Assembly: GCA_034668785.1 (NCBI GenBank)
Contig: JAXDOS010000007.1
Coordinates: forward strand, 1 to 20,875
Direction: 5' to 3'
Length of the DNA: 20,875 nucleotides
From: CANKHA01 sp034668785
Lineage (GTDB): Bacteria; Pseudomonadota; Alphaproteobacteria; Rhizobiales; Xanthobacteraceae
The translations under genes and the position numbers were made by a program. Within the stretch, counting starts at the first letter, position 1, and every line of letters begins with the position of its first letter. Of the stretch, positions 8,825-15,612 are shown one piece after another. The notes beneath the pieces are model-generated. The model saw nothing but the letters and a program-made list of their open reading frames with translations, had not been told where the DNA came from and did no database searches.

Positions 8825-9079
8825 TTAAGATTTCTTCGACTTCTTGGCGGCGGTCTTCTTCGCCGGCTCGGCACTCTTTTGCGCACCGGCGGCCATCGAT
8901 TCGAAAGGCACGACCCACTGATGCATGGCGTCTTTGAAGAATTTAGAGTTGTCGACCGGACCCTTGTCCTCGGCAGCGGCGGGTTTTGCGGCAGGTTTCT
9001 TCTTGGCGGTCGCGGCCAAGGCGAGTGACGGCGCCGCGATAAGCGCGGCGGCGGCAATCAGAAGAATGGCTTTTCGCAT
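8825..9079 (-). CDS. Small secreted Lys/Ala-rich protein, function unknown
   Basis: An 84-residue hypothetical protein. The first 22-25 residues form a clean signal peptide (MRKAILLIAAAALIAAPSLA), probably cut after ALA. The mature part starts with a basic Ala/Lys/Pro stretch (AKKKPAAKPAA), has a short non-repetitive core (DNSKFFKDAMHQWVVPFES), and ends in a very basic tail (AKKTAAKKSKKS). ATG 9079 has GAGG 8 bases upstream. The frame stays open to a start at 9157, but that part lacks a signal peptide and is unlikely to be translated. The gene is convergent with glnD and divergent from the penicillin-binding protein gene. A basic periplasmic protein could bind anionic cell-wall or nucleic polymers, but this is a guess from charge alone. 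Confidence 0.75.
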   Translation of the reverse strand: MRKAILLIAAAALIAAPSLALAATAKKKPAAKPAAAEDKGPVDNSKFFKDAMHQWVVPFESMAAGAQKSAEPAKKTAAKKSKKS

Positions 9080-9220
9080 GGCAATACCTCGGGTGTTGTC
9101 TGCCGGTTCCTCCCCGGCGGCGCCATTATGCAGGAAAAACGTCCGCGGCAAAGGCAACGAGGCCGGCCAACAAAGCCTTTTACCTCCGCGAAGCCGCCCC
9201 TATCCGCGCGGTAAGCCTAG

Positions 9221-9236
9221 GTTAACCGGCCCTTAA
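9221..9236 (-). promoter_or_regulatory. CtrA-type operator motif upstream of the penicillin-binding protein gene
   Basis: Read on the minus strand, TTAAGGGCCGGTTAAC fits the consensus of the alphaproteobacterial cell-cycle regulator CtrA, TTAA-N7-TTAAC, without mismatch. On the plus strand it reads TTAA-N7-TTAA. It is centred about 90 bases before the start of the penicillin-binding protein gene and about 150 bases before the divergent secreted-protein gene. Binding is inferred from the motif only. Confidence 0.5.
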
Positions 9237-9319
9237 ACCGCCCCCGCTAGCGTAATCGGCAAAGCGTCCACGGCGGTCTTGCTGATCTATGTTTTGACGC
9301 GGTTTACACGGGACGGGAC

Positions 9320-11485
9320 ATGAGGAAGGGACGGCGGAAGGCCAGCGCACGGCGCGAGCCGGTGTTCGACGCCGCCTCCTCGAACCTTGATTTGCGGCTA
9401 CGGCCGCAGGACCGCGCGGGCGCTTCCGCCGGCAACGATCCCAAACCTCGACCAACCCGGCGCGGCGCCTCCGAAAGCGATGGCGGAAGCCGCCCCCGCA
9501 AGAGCAGTGGTTCGACCACGCGCGCAGGCGGCAAGCGCGGCGGCGGACGCGGACGGCGTTCTCATCTCGCGCGCTTTCTCTATTGGTCGGCCGTGCTCGG
9601 GCTCTGGATGGTGATTGCCGCCATCGGCGGCGCGGTCTGGATCGGTGCGCATTTGCCGCCGATCCAGTCGCTGGAAATTCCCAAGCGTCCGCCCTCCATT
9701 CAAATGGCCGGGCTCGACCGCCGCGTCTTCGCCATCCGCGGCGACATGGGCGGCGCGGCGGTGTCGATCAAAGACCTGCCGCCCTATTTGGGGAAAGCTT
9801 TCGTCGCCATCGAGGATCGCCGCTTCTATTCGCATCACGGGGTCGACCCGCTCGGCATCACCCGCGCCTTCATCGCCAACGTTCTGCACCGCGGCGTGTC
9901 GCAAGGCGGATCGACGTTGACGCAGCAGCTCGCCAAGAATCTGTTTCTCACGCAGGAACGCACCGTCGGGCGCAAAATTCAGGAACTGGTGCTGGCGTTT
10001 TGGCTGGAGCGCAAGTTCACGAAAACCGAGATCCTCGAGCTCTATCTCAACCGGGTTTATTTCGGCTCCGGCGCCTATGGCGTGGAAGGTGCCGCGCAAC
10101 GCTATTTCGGCAAACCGGCGCGCCAAGTCACGCTCTCGGAGGCGGCGATGCTGGCCGGTCTGGTCAAGTCCCCGTCGCGGCTAGCCCCGATCCGAAATCC
10201 GGACGGCGCCGAGCGGCGGGCGCAGACCGTGCTTCTGGCGATGGCGGAAACCAACTCGATCACCGAAGAGATGGCGAAAGTCGCCATTGCCCATCCTGCC
10301 CACGCGGTGCCGCAAGCCGGCACCGGCTCCGTCAATTACGTCGCCGACTGGATCATGGACGTGCTCGACGATCTCATCGGCCGCGTCGACCAGGACATCG
10401 TGATCGAAACGTCAATCGACCCGGTGCTGCAGGCGGCAGCCGAGAAGGCGCTGGTCGACGAGATCGCGCAGAAAGGCGAAAAGTTCGGCGTCAGCCAGGG
10501 TGCGGTGGTGGCGATGACGCCGGACGGCACCGTCCGCGCTTTGGTCGGCGGCAAGAATTACGCGGAAAGTCAGTTCAACCGCGCCATCGCCGCCAAGCGT
10601 CAGCCGGGCTCGGCGTTTAAGCCTTTCGTTTATCTCACCGCCGTCGAGCGCGGCCTCACCCCCGACACCGTCCGGGAAGATCGTCCGCTCGATATCAAAG
10701 GCTGGAGGCCGGAAAACTACAGCCGCGAATATTTCGGCCCGGTGACGCTGACAAAGGCGCTGGCGCTCTCGCTGAATACCGTCTCAGTGCGGCTCACGCT
10801 CGAAGTCGGACCGGCGGCGGTGATCAAAACCGCGCATCGGCTTGGCATCTCCTCGAAGCTTGAGCCCAATGCTTCCATCGCGCTCGGCACGTCGGAAGTG
10901 TCGGTGATCGAGCTGGTCGGCGCCTTCGCCACCTTCGCCAATGGCGGGCTCGCAAGCGCGCCGCATGTAGTGGAGCGCGTGCATACGGCGGACGGCACGC
11001 TGCTTTACACGCGAACTCCCGAAAGCCTCGGGCGTATCATCGACGCGCGCTCTATCGGCATGATGAATCAGATGATGCAAGAGACGTTGCTGACCGGCAC
11101 CGCGCGCACGGCGCAGCTTCCCGGCTGGCCTGCCGCCGGCAAAACCGGAACCAGCCAGGATTTCCGCGACGCTTGGTTCATCGGCTACACATCCCATCTT
11201 GTTGCCGGCGTGTGGCTCGGCAACGACGACGGCTCGCCGACCCATAAGACGACAGGCAGCGGATTGCCGGTGGAAATCTGGAGCCGGCTGATGAAGACCG
11301 CGCATCAAGGCGTTCCGGTCGCCGGCCTTCCCGGAATCGGCGGAGGAGTACCCGTCGCCGCCGCGATGCCACCGGCGAATGTTCCCGGGCGTCCGCAGCT
11401 TGCCGAAGCCAGCCGGCCAGCACCGGCAGCCGACAAGGGCGGCCTAGACGATTGGTTATTGGGAAAATTATTCGGACGGCGCTGA
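9320..11485 (+). CDS. Class A penicillin-binding protein (PBP1A family)
   Basis: A bifunctional peptidoglycan synthase that polymerises glycan strands from lipid II and cross-links stem peptides in the periplasm; 721 residues. The N-terminus is an unusually long basic, low-complexity cytoplasmic tail of about 85 residues (Arg/Ser/Gly-rich). One membrane anchor follows near 86-113. The glycosyltransferase (GT51) domain has the catalytic E165 in EDRRFYSHHGVDPLG and the motif QGGSTLTQQLAKN. The transpeptidase domain has the acyl-acceptor serine S431 in SAFK (K434), the SLN motif at S484-N486 and KTG at 608-610. The C-terminus ends in a Pro/Ala-rich tail. ATG 9320 follows GGGACGGGAC. A CtrA-type box lies upstream. 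It converges on the metallopeptidase gene with a 4-base gap. Confidence 0.95.
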   Translation: MRKGRRKASARREPVFDAASSNLDLRLRPQDRAGASAGNDPKPRPTRRGASESDGGSRPRKSSGSTTRAGGKRGGGRGRRSHLARFLYWSAVLGLWMVIAAIGGAVWIGAHLPPIQSLEIPKRPPSIQMAGLDRRVFAIRGDMGGAAVSIKDLPPYLGKAFVAIEDRRFYSHHGVDPLGITRAFIANVLHRGVSQGGSTLTQQLAKNLFLTQERTVGRKIQELVLAFWLERKFTKTEILELYLNRVYFGSGAYGVEGAAQRYFGKPARQVTLSEAAMLAGLVKSPSRLAPIRNPDGAERRAQTVLLAMAETNSITEEMAKVAIAHPAHAVPQAGTGSVNYVADWIMDVLDDLIGRVDQDIVIETSIDPVLQAAAEKALVDEIAQKGEKFGVSQGAVVAMTPDGTVRALVGGKNYAESQFNRAIAAKRQPGSAFKPFVYLTAVERGLTPDTVREDRPLDIKGWRPENYSREYFGPVTLTKALALSLNTVSVRLTLEVGPAAVIKTAHRLGISSKLEPNASIALGTSEVSVIELVGAFATFANGGLASAPHVVERVHTADGTLLYTRTPESLGRIIDARSIGMMNQMMQETLLTGTARTAQLPGWPAAGKTGTSQDFRDAWFIGYTSHLVAGVWLGNDDGSPTHKTTGSGLPVEIWSRLMKTAHQGVPVAGLPGIGGGVPVAAAMPPANVPGRPQLAEASRPAPAADKGGLDDWLLGKLFGRR

Positions 11486-11489
11486 GACT

Positions 11490-12299
11490 TTAGATGTCGC
11501 CGTCATCCGAATTTGGTCCATACCCGCCGGCGGATGACGCGCCGGTGTCGGGCAGTCCATAGCGGTGCAAGTCGGTGCCATGGACGTCGAGCCACACCTT
11601 CGCGCGCGCCATCGACGGCGACAGCCGTGCGAGCAGACGCCAAAAGCGCGGCGAGTGGTTCATCTCGACGAGATGCGCCACTTCATGGGCGGCGAGATAT
11701 TCCAGCACGAACGGCGGCGCCAGAATCAGCCGCCAGGAATACGACAGCACGCCGGTGGTCGAGCAGGAGCCCCAGCGGCTCGACTGATCGCGCACGGAGA
11801 CGCGCTTGATTTGCGCGTCGAGCTTCTCCGCATAACGCCGGCTTGCCGCTTCGAGGTCGCGCCGCGCTTCGCGTTTGAGAAATGCACCGACGCGGCGGTT
11901 GACGTGCGGCGTATCGCCGGCGACGCATAACAGCCGGTTGCCGCGCAAATCGGTTTCCGTCCACACCGTGCCGCGGGTGTTGCGGCGATGCACGATGCGG
12001 TGGGGAACGCCGCGCAGCGGCACGACGATGCCATGCGCGAAGGGCGCCGCTACCGGCAAGCGGCCAAGGCGCGCGGCGATCCAGCCGCCGTGCTTTTGCG
12101 CGAATTCCTTCGCCTCTTTGAGACTGCCGCGCGGCGGCATGGTGAGCACGACTTCGCGCGTGGCGGAGTGAATGCGAAGTGTGTAGCGGCGCGCCTGACG
12201 ATGCCGTCGCAGGCGCACGAGATAGATCGCCTTATCGAAAACCACATCGATGGCTTGTGGCTCGGTCGGACGGCGGTAGAGCAAGGCGCGAAGCGGCAT
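11490..12299 (-). CDS. YgjP-like (DUF45/M48-type) zinc metallopeptidase
   Basis: A 269-residue cytoplasmic protein of the YgjP/WSS1-like metallopeptidase group. The zinc site is HEVAH (H205, E206, H209) followed by the third ligand in NHSPRFW (H215), the standard HExxH-plus-NHxxxFW arrangement. The family hallmark RWGSC sits at 175-179. The basic N-terminal stretch LRRHRQARRYTLRI is also typical. The frame runs up to 12512, but family members begin close to MPLRALLYRRP, so I chose ATG 12299 (GGGACG 6 bases upstream); ATG 12341 is the alternative. The physiological substrate of this family is poorly known. The gene is convergent with the penicillin-binding protein gene and has no obvious operon partner. 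Confidence 0.85.
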   Translation of the reverse strand: MPLRALLYRRPTEPQAIDVVFDKAIYLVRLRRHRQARRYTLRIHSATREVVLTMPPRGSLKEAKEFAQKHGGWIAARLGRLPVAAPFAHGIVVPLRGVPHRIVHRRNTRGTVWTETDLRGNRLLCVAGDTPHVNRRVGAFLKREARRDLEAASRRYAEKLDAQIKRVSVRDQSSRWGSCSTTGVLSYSWRLILAPPFVLEYLAAHEVAHLVEMNHSPRFWRLLARLSPSMARAKVWLDVHGTDLHRYGLPDTGASSAGGYGPNSDDGDI

Positions 12300-12665
12300 G
12301 AAACGTCCCAGCGGGAAGAACTCTGGTCGAAATATTGCCATATCCGTGACGGTCCGCAGCCCCTTTGAAAAGAATAAAGCCGACGCACAAGGCATGGTGG
12401 TTCCACACCCCTTCGAGCGCCAACATCCTGTGCGTATGATGGAATGAAAGGAGATTCGCCGCTTGGCTGCCGATTTCATTGGGAACCGAGGCAAATCGGC
12501 GCCTCGTGTCACCGGAAATAGAGAAGTAAATACAAGATGTTGCAGTGATTTGAATCGGCGAAGCGAGTGTTCAATTTTGAGAAATGCCCGCTATGTCTCG
12601 GTTTCCCTAATTGTGGCGCCTCCGAGCGGGATAAAATCATCCCGGCCAGTTAGCGGCAGCCCGCT
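12300..12665. other. Intergenic stretch between metallopeptidase and phaZ, with a small hairpin
   Basis: No supported gene lies here. The metallopeptidase promoter should be in its left part. At 12627-12644, CGGGAT and ATCCCG form a perfect 6-bp stem with a 6-base loop, 22 bases past the phaZ stop. It could be a weak phaZ terminator. The segment 12520-12620 is more AT-rich than its surroundings, but I cannot name anything in it. Confidence 0.4.
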
Positions 12666-14003
12666 TCAAGAGCGCGCTTCGCGGGCCGCACCGTTGCCTT
12701 TGTGCGCGACGATGCCGGCACTCGCTTCGCGGCTTTTTGTTCTGCCGCCACGCCGCTCGCCATTGTTCGCCAAAATAAAATCGGCAATGCGCGGGACGAT
12801 CTGGGCGCGAAAGCGGGAACCATTAAACACGCCATAGTGGCCGACGCCGGGCGCGAGATAGTGGACCTTGCGATCGGCCGGAATGTTGGTGCAAAGCCGG
12901 TGCGCGGCCTCGGTCTGACCGACGCCGGAGATATCGTCTCTTTCCCCTTCCACCGTCATCAGCGCCACGCGGCGGATGCACGACGGATCGACGGTAACGC
13001 CGCGATGGGTCATCTCGCCTTTCGGCAGCGCATGGCGCACGAAGACGGTGTCGACGGTCTGCAAATAATACTCCGCCGGAAGATCCATGACCGCGAGATA
13101 CTCATCGTAGAATTCGCGGTGCCGCTGCGCCGAGTCGCCATCGCCGTCGACCAGGTGATTGAACAATTCCTTATGCGCTTCGATATGACGATTGAGATTC
13201 ATGCTCACAAAGCCATTGAGCTGAAGAAAACCGGGATAAACCTCGCGCATCACGCCGGGATTCGGGAACGGCACCTTGGTGATGACGTTGCAGCGGAACC
13301 AGTCGACGCCGCGCTGTTCGGCGAGCTTGTTCACTCCGGTCGGATTGGACCGGGTATCGACAGGTCCGCCCATCAAGATCATGGAACGCGGCACGATGGG
13401 ATCGTCGTTGGCTTCCATCAGCGCCACGGCAGCCATCACCGGGACCGAAGGCTGGCACACGGCGACGACGTGGGTGTCGCTGCCGAGAACATGCAGGATG
13501 TCGGTGATGTAATCGATATAGTCGTCGAGGTCGAAGCGGCCCTCCGCCAACGGCACCATGCGGGCGTCTACCCATTCGGTGATGTAGACGTCATGCCCCG
13601 GCAGAAACGCTTCCACCGTGCCGCGCAACAGCGTCGGATAATGCCCCGACAGCGGCGCGACGATCAGCACCTTCGGCTGCGGCCGTTGCGGCGGCCGCGC
13701 GAAGGCGCGCTCGAAATGCAACAGCCGGGAGAACGGACGTTCCCAGATGGCTTCGATATGTACGGGGATGCGGACGCCATCGATCTCGGTGGCGCTGATA
13801 TCCCACTCCGGTTTGGCGTAGCGGCGGGTCGAGCGTTCGAACACCTCGCAGGCCGCGGCGACCGACTTTCCGAAATTCGTATAGAAAAGCGGATTGGCCG
13901 GGTTCTTGTAGAATAGCCGGGTGGCCTCGGCGAGCGCGCGCGATGGATTGAGCGCCGCCTGGCTCATTTCATAGAGCCAATACATCGGTGTCGACAGGAT
14001 CAT
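12666..14003 (-). CDS. phaZ: Intracellular polyhydroxyalkanoate depolymerase PhaZ
   Basis: PhaZ breaks down stored polyhydroxybutyrate granules in the cytoplasm. With ATG 14003 (MILSTPMYWLYEMSQAAL) it has 445 residues. The nucleophile is a cysteine in the lipase-box-like motif CQPSVP, here C183, the same number reported for the Cupriavidus necator PhaZ1 nucleophile. The Asp and His partners are visible as D356 in GERDD and H389 in GVGHYGVFNG. Family members are about 400-420 residues; the surplus is a basic C-terminal tail of about 30 residues. The frame stays open upstream to 14177, but that extension runs into the end of the mobile cassette, so it is artefactual. ATG 14054 is an alternative start. 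No phaR, phasin or synthase gene is adjacent. Confidence 0.92.
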   Translation of the reverse strand: MILSTPMYWLYEMSQAALNPSRALAEATRLFYKNPANPLFYTNFGKSVAAACEVFERSTRRYAKPEWDISATEIDGVRIPVHIEAIWERPFSRLLHFERAFARPPQRPQPKVLIVAPLSGHYPTLLRGTVEAFLPGHDVYITEWVDARMVPLAEGRFDLDDYIDYITDILHVLGSDTHVVAVCQPSVPVMAAVALMEANDDPIVPRSMILMGGPVDTRSNPTGVNKLAEQRGVDWFRCNVITKVPFPNPGVMREVYPGFLQLNGFVSMNLNRHIEAHKELFNHLVDGDGDSAQRHREFYDEYLAVMDLPAEYYLQTVDTVFVRHALPKGEMTHRGVTVDPSCIRRVALMTVEGERDDISGVGQTEAAHRLCTNIPADRKVHYLAPGVGHYGVFNGSRFRAQIVPRIADFILANNGERRGGRTKSREASAGIVAHKGNGAAREARS

Positions 14004-14123
14004 GCCGCTTTCTGAAGGGGCCGCGACAGCCCCGCCGAATTCACCAATAGCCATAGAGGGAAGTCCCTTTTGCTGCGGCGCAGCAGACTGTCGGTCTTTG
14101 GTCATCCCGTCAATATAGTGCAA

Positions 14124-14131
14124 GACATTTC
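14124..14131 (+). repeat. Left copy of 8-bp target-site duplication
   Basis: GACATTTC immediately outside the left inverted repeat. The same 8 bases in the same orientation occur immediately outside the right inverted repeat at 15631-15638. This is the footprint left by staggered-cut transposition. Confidence 0.8.
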
Positions 14132-14161
14132 CGGCATAGGTAGCAAACTCACCAAGGTCTG
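14132..14161 (+). repeat. Left terminal inverted repeat of the cassette
   Basis: It reads inward as CGGCA, then TAGGTAGCAAACTCACC, then AAGGTCTG. The inverted right end reads CGGCAT, the same 17 bases, then TAAGCCTG. Overall 27 of 31 aligned positions agree, counting the one-base gap as a difference. The stop codon of the 204-residue gene begins at the next base. Confidence 0.8.
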
Positions 14162-14776
14162 TTACCGATACTCCCACTGCTCCGGTTTGGTTAGGTAAGA
14201 AAAAATCTCAAAGTCACTGACGAGAAGGTTGAGCGTTGACTCTTCCAGAGGCGAGAGCGGCACGACTGGCCAATTTGTAGAAATCACACCGCCGTTTTGG
14301 CGGGCCTCTTCCAGGATCGGCTCAACTGTTCGGAACTCGAGCCCGACATAGCCGCAATAGATGCGGCGTCGATTATCCCAAGGCCGCTTGTGGAACGGGT
14401 GTTGCACTATCGCGCACGCGGAGCGAACCGCAAGAAACGGATTGGGATAGTCAGCGTCCGCCAAATCCCATGGTTCGCGCTCCGTAACAGGGAAATTCCT
14501 GTCGGGATTACGATGGATAGGGGCAACGGCGATAACAGTCGCGCAAGTGATGGCGGCCCGCTTTGCTGCGTCGCTTAGATGGCCGTCCGGGACGTACAGC
14601 CCCTTGTAGGCGTCATGTAGCGCAAAATAAACGTGAGCTAATTGCGAGGGGGCGCTGTCATGGTACATGAGGTCAGCCCCTCTGAAGGCCCGAGAGGCTG
14701 TTGTGAGTTCAAGCGCTTTCTTAAAGAATCTAGCCCGGTCTGCGAGTTCCTCGGCCGTTCGCGACTGTATCGGCAA
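14162..14776 (-). CDS. Cassette passenger gene, 204-residue protein of unknown function
   Basis: I do not recognise this family. The start is TTG 14776 (MPIQSRTAEELADRARFFKK), supported by GGGGAGAG about 8 bases upstream; no better ATG exists nearby. The protein appears soluble, with no signal peptide or membrane segment. The N-terminal third looks helical (ADRARFFKKALEL; SQLAHVYFALHDAYKGLY). The middle is rich in aromatic, His and Arg residues (AIVQHPFHKRPWDNRRRIYC). The C-terminal part is acidic (LSPLEESTLNLLVSDFEIF). The stop abuts the left inverted repeat. The 68-residue gene lies 36 bases upstream and is probably co-transcribed. A small acidic protein upstream of a larger one recalls toxin-antitoxin or small defence modules, but no catalytic motif supports that. 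Confidence 0.75.
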   Translation of the reverse strand: MPIQSRTAEELADRARFFKKALELTTASRAFRGADLMYHDSAPSQLAHVYFALHDAYKGLYVPDGHLSDAAKRAAITCATVIAVAPIHRNPDRNFPVTEREPWDLADADYPNPFLAVRSACAIVQHPFHKRPWDNRRRIYCGYVGLEFRTVEPILEEARQNGGVISTNWPVVPLSPLEESTLNLLVSDFEIFSYLTKPEQWEYR

Positions 14777-14812
14777 GCGAGTACTCTCCCCGAGGCAACC
14801 AGCAGCGGTATA

Positions 14813-15019
14813 TTACGCCTTGGTGCGTCGGCGCAACCCGTTCAGGAAATCTTCCTCCCCAGCGGTCATTTCCTCGTTTTGGGCACAGAGGTTGGCAATC
14901 CACGTATCCACTTCCGAGGCGGAAGCCTCGTTGTCGTCCGGGACCGCGCGCATCCGGGCCATTGTTTCGGCCGGATGATATGGCTTCCTGAGTAGCCGAG
15001 GGTCGTTAGAGCTAGGCAT
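14813..15019 (-). CDS. Cassette passenger gene, 68-residue hypothetical protein
   Basis: Family not recognised. ATG 15019 (MPSSNDPRLLRKPYHPAETM) is preceded by CGGAGCG at 8-base spacing. The frame is open further up to 15157, but that extension runs through the GC-rich hairpin and is unlikely to be coding. The protein has a basic N-terminal part and an acidic, probably helical C-terminal part (DDNEASASEVDTW; NEEMTAGEEDFLNGL) ending in RRRTKA. It is the first gene of a two-gene unit with the 204-residue protein. Its size, charge and position would suit an antitoxin, regulator or partner subunit, but this is inference from context only. Confidence 0.6.
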   Translation of the reverse strand: MPSSNDPRLLRKPYHPAETMARMRAVPDDNEASASEVDTWIANLCAQNEEMTAGEEDFLNGLRRRTKA

Positions 15020-15089
15020 GGTGTCCGCTCCGATTAAGGACACTACTGGGTGTAGCACCCAAGGTTTAAAAAGCAAATAAGGGCCCTCG

Positions 15090-15110
15090 CCCCGCCCCGC
15101 TGGGACGGGG
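15090..15110 (-). terminator. GC-rich hairpin with a downstream T-rich tract, possible terminator
   Basis: CCCCG-C-CCC and GGG-A-CGGGG form an 8-pair stem with one internal mismatch and a 3-base loop (15090-15110). Continuing on the minus strand, GGGCGAGGGCCC is followed by TTATTTGCTTTTT. It would end a transcript coming from the broken gene or from the nested stem-loop at 15146-15201, and would insulate the 68-residue gene, whose start is 71 bases further on. Confidence 0.4.
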
Positions 15111-15145
15111 AAAGCGAAGGATTTGAATCGCTTAGCCGAACGGAG

Positions 15146-15201
15146 CGCGCGAATCAATCCCGCGAGTCGCTACTCACTCGCGCAGTCAAGTGATTCGCGC
15201 G
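15146..15201. ncRNA. Nested stem-loop, possible structured RNA or recombination/operator site
   Basis: The outer arms CGCGCGAATCA (15146-15156) and TGATTCGCGCG (15191-15201) are perfectly complementary over 11 bp. Inside, CGCGAGT (15161-15167) and ACTCGCG (15176-15182) form a perfect 7-bp stem with an 8-base loop. Two stems of this quality nested in 56 bases in a non-coding gap are unlikely to be chance. On the minus strand it is followed 36 bases later by the GC-rich hairpin and a T-rich tract, which together would make a compact RNA gene of about 130 nt. It could equally be a protein-binding site or a cruciform used in DNA processing. No Rfam-type family is recognised. Confidence 0.4.
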
Positions 15202-15233
15202 GCAACGCACACCCGAAATATGGGGTTTTGGGC

Positions 15234-15493
15234 CTACCCTTCAAGGGTCCGCCAAACGCGAACGCCCTTTCGTTTCGGCGCGGAAAGCACCTTCCCGCGC
15301 TTCGCTTGCAATCTCATGGCTTGCACGATGCGGAAGGCCACAGAGCGCCGCAGCACTGTATCCCCTGCATCGAAGCCCTTAGTTTTTATGACCGCCAGCG
15401 CCAATTCCCGCGTATCTAAGGAACCTCCTTCGCCAGTGCCGCTTTGCAAATCGTCACTATTTCCCCACGCTTAAACAGCCTCAGCGTGTCCAT
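15234..15493 (-). pseudogene. Small helix-turn-helix-like gene broken by a one-base frameshift
   Basis: ATG 15493 opens a 25-codon frame (MDTLRLFKRGEIVTICKAAL, then AKEVP) that ends at TAG 15416-15418. In the -1 frame, coding continues at about 15425 as GSLDTRELALAVIKTKGFDA and runs to TAG 15234, ending GVRVWRTLEG. Restoring one G at the GAGG near 15425 fuses both parts into an 86-residue basic protein with the pattern RRGE-like start, STRE/DTRE-like turn, and a basic C-terminal wing. This resembles small winged-helix proteins common in rhizobial accessory DNA; the family is recalled, not searched. The junction has no classic slippery heptamer, so a deletion is more likely than programmed frameshifting. 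AAGGAGG occurs exactly at the break, but no start codon follows it at proper spacing. Confidence 0.55.
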
Positions 15494-15513
15494 ATAGACG
15501 GGGAATTGTTTAG

Positions 15514-15612
15514 GGCCAGAAAGCCGCTTTCAAGAAAGCGCGGCGTGCCGGATGGAAAGGCTTCATCTACGAACTAGCGGCAGTAAAGGATGCCTTCGTC
15601 AGGCTTAGGTGA
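15514..15612 (+). other. Short open fragment ending inside the right inverted repeat
   Basis: Between TAG 15511 and TGA 15610 the plus strand reads 32 codons ending KGFIYELAAVKDAFVRLR. It lacks a start codon. The composition looks protein-like, so it may be the 3' remnant of a lost gene, possibly the transposase, whose stop would lie in the repeat. It could also be chance: the segment is otherwise the leader of the broken minus-strand gene. Confidence 0.2.

Noticed and set aside
12702..13916. Plus-strand open frame (404 codons) opposite phaZ
   Set aside because: Low-complexity His/Asp/Arg composition typical of a shadow frame, against clear PhaZ motifs on the other strand.
14004..14177. In-frame N-terminal extension of phaZ up to a GTG at 14177
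   Set aside because: It runs through the target-site duplication and the left inverted repeat into the cassette, and family members begin near ATG 14003.
15110..15140. Minus-strand sequence resembling the 3' end of a tRNA (TTCAAATC followed by a pyrimidine-rich run)
   Set aside because: The would-be T-arm has a 10-base loop and no matching acceptor, D- or anticodon arms can be built upstream.
15020..15157. Upstream extension of the 68-residue gene to 15157
   Set aside because: It would translate the GC-rich hairpin, and the ATG at 15019 has its own ribosome-binding site.
15416..15430. Programmed -1 frameshift at the junction of the broken small gene
   Set aside because: No X-XXY-YYZ slippery heptamer is present; a one-base deletion explains it more simply, though homologues should be checked.
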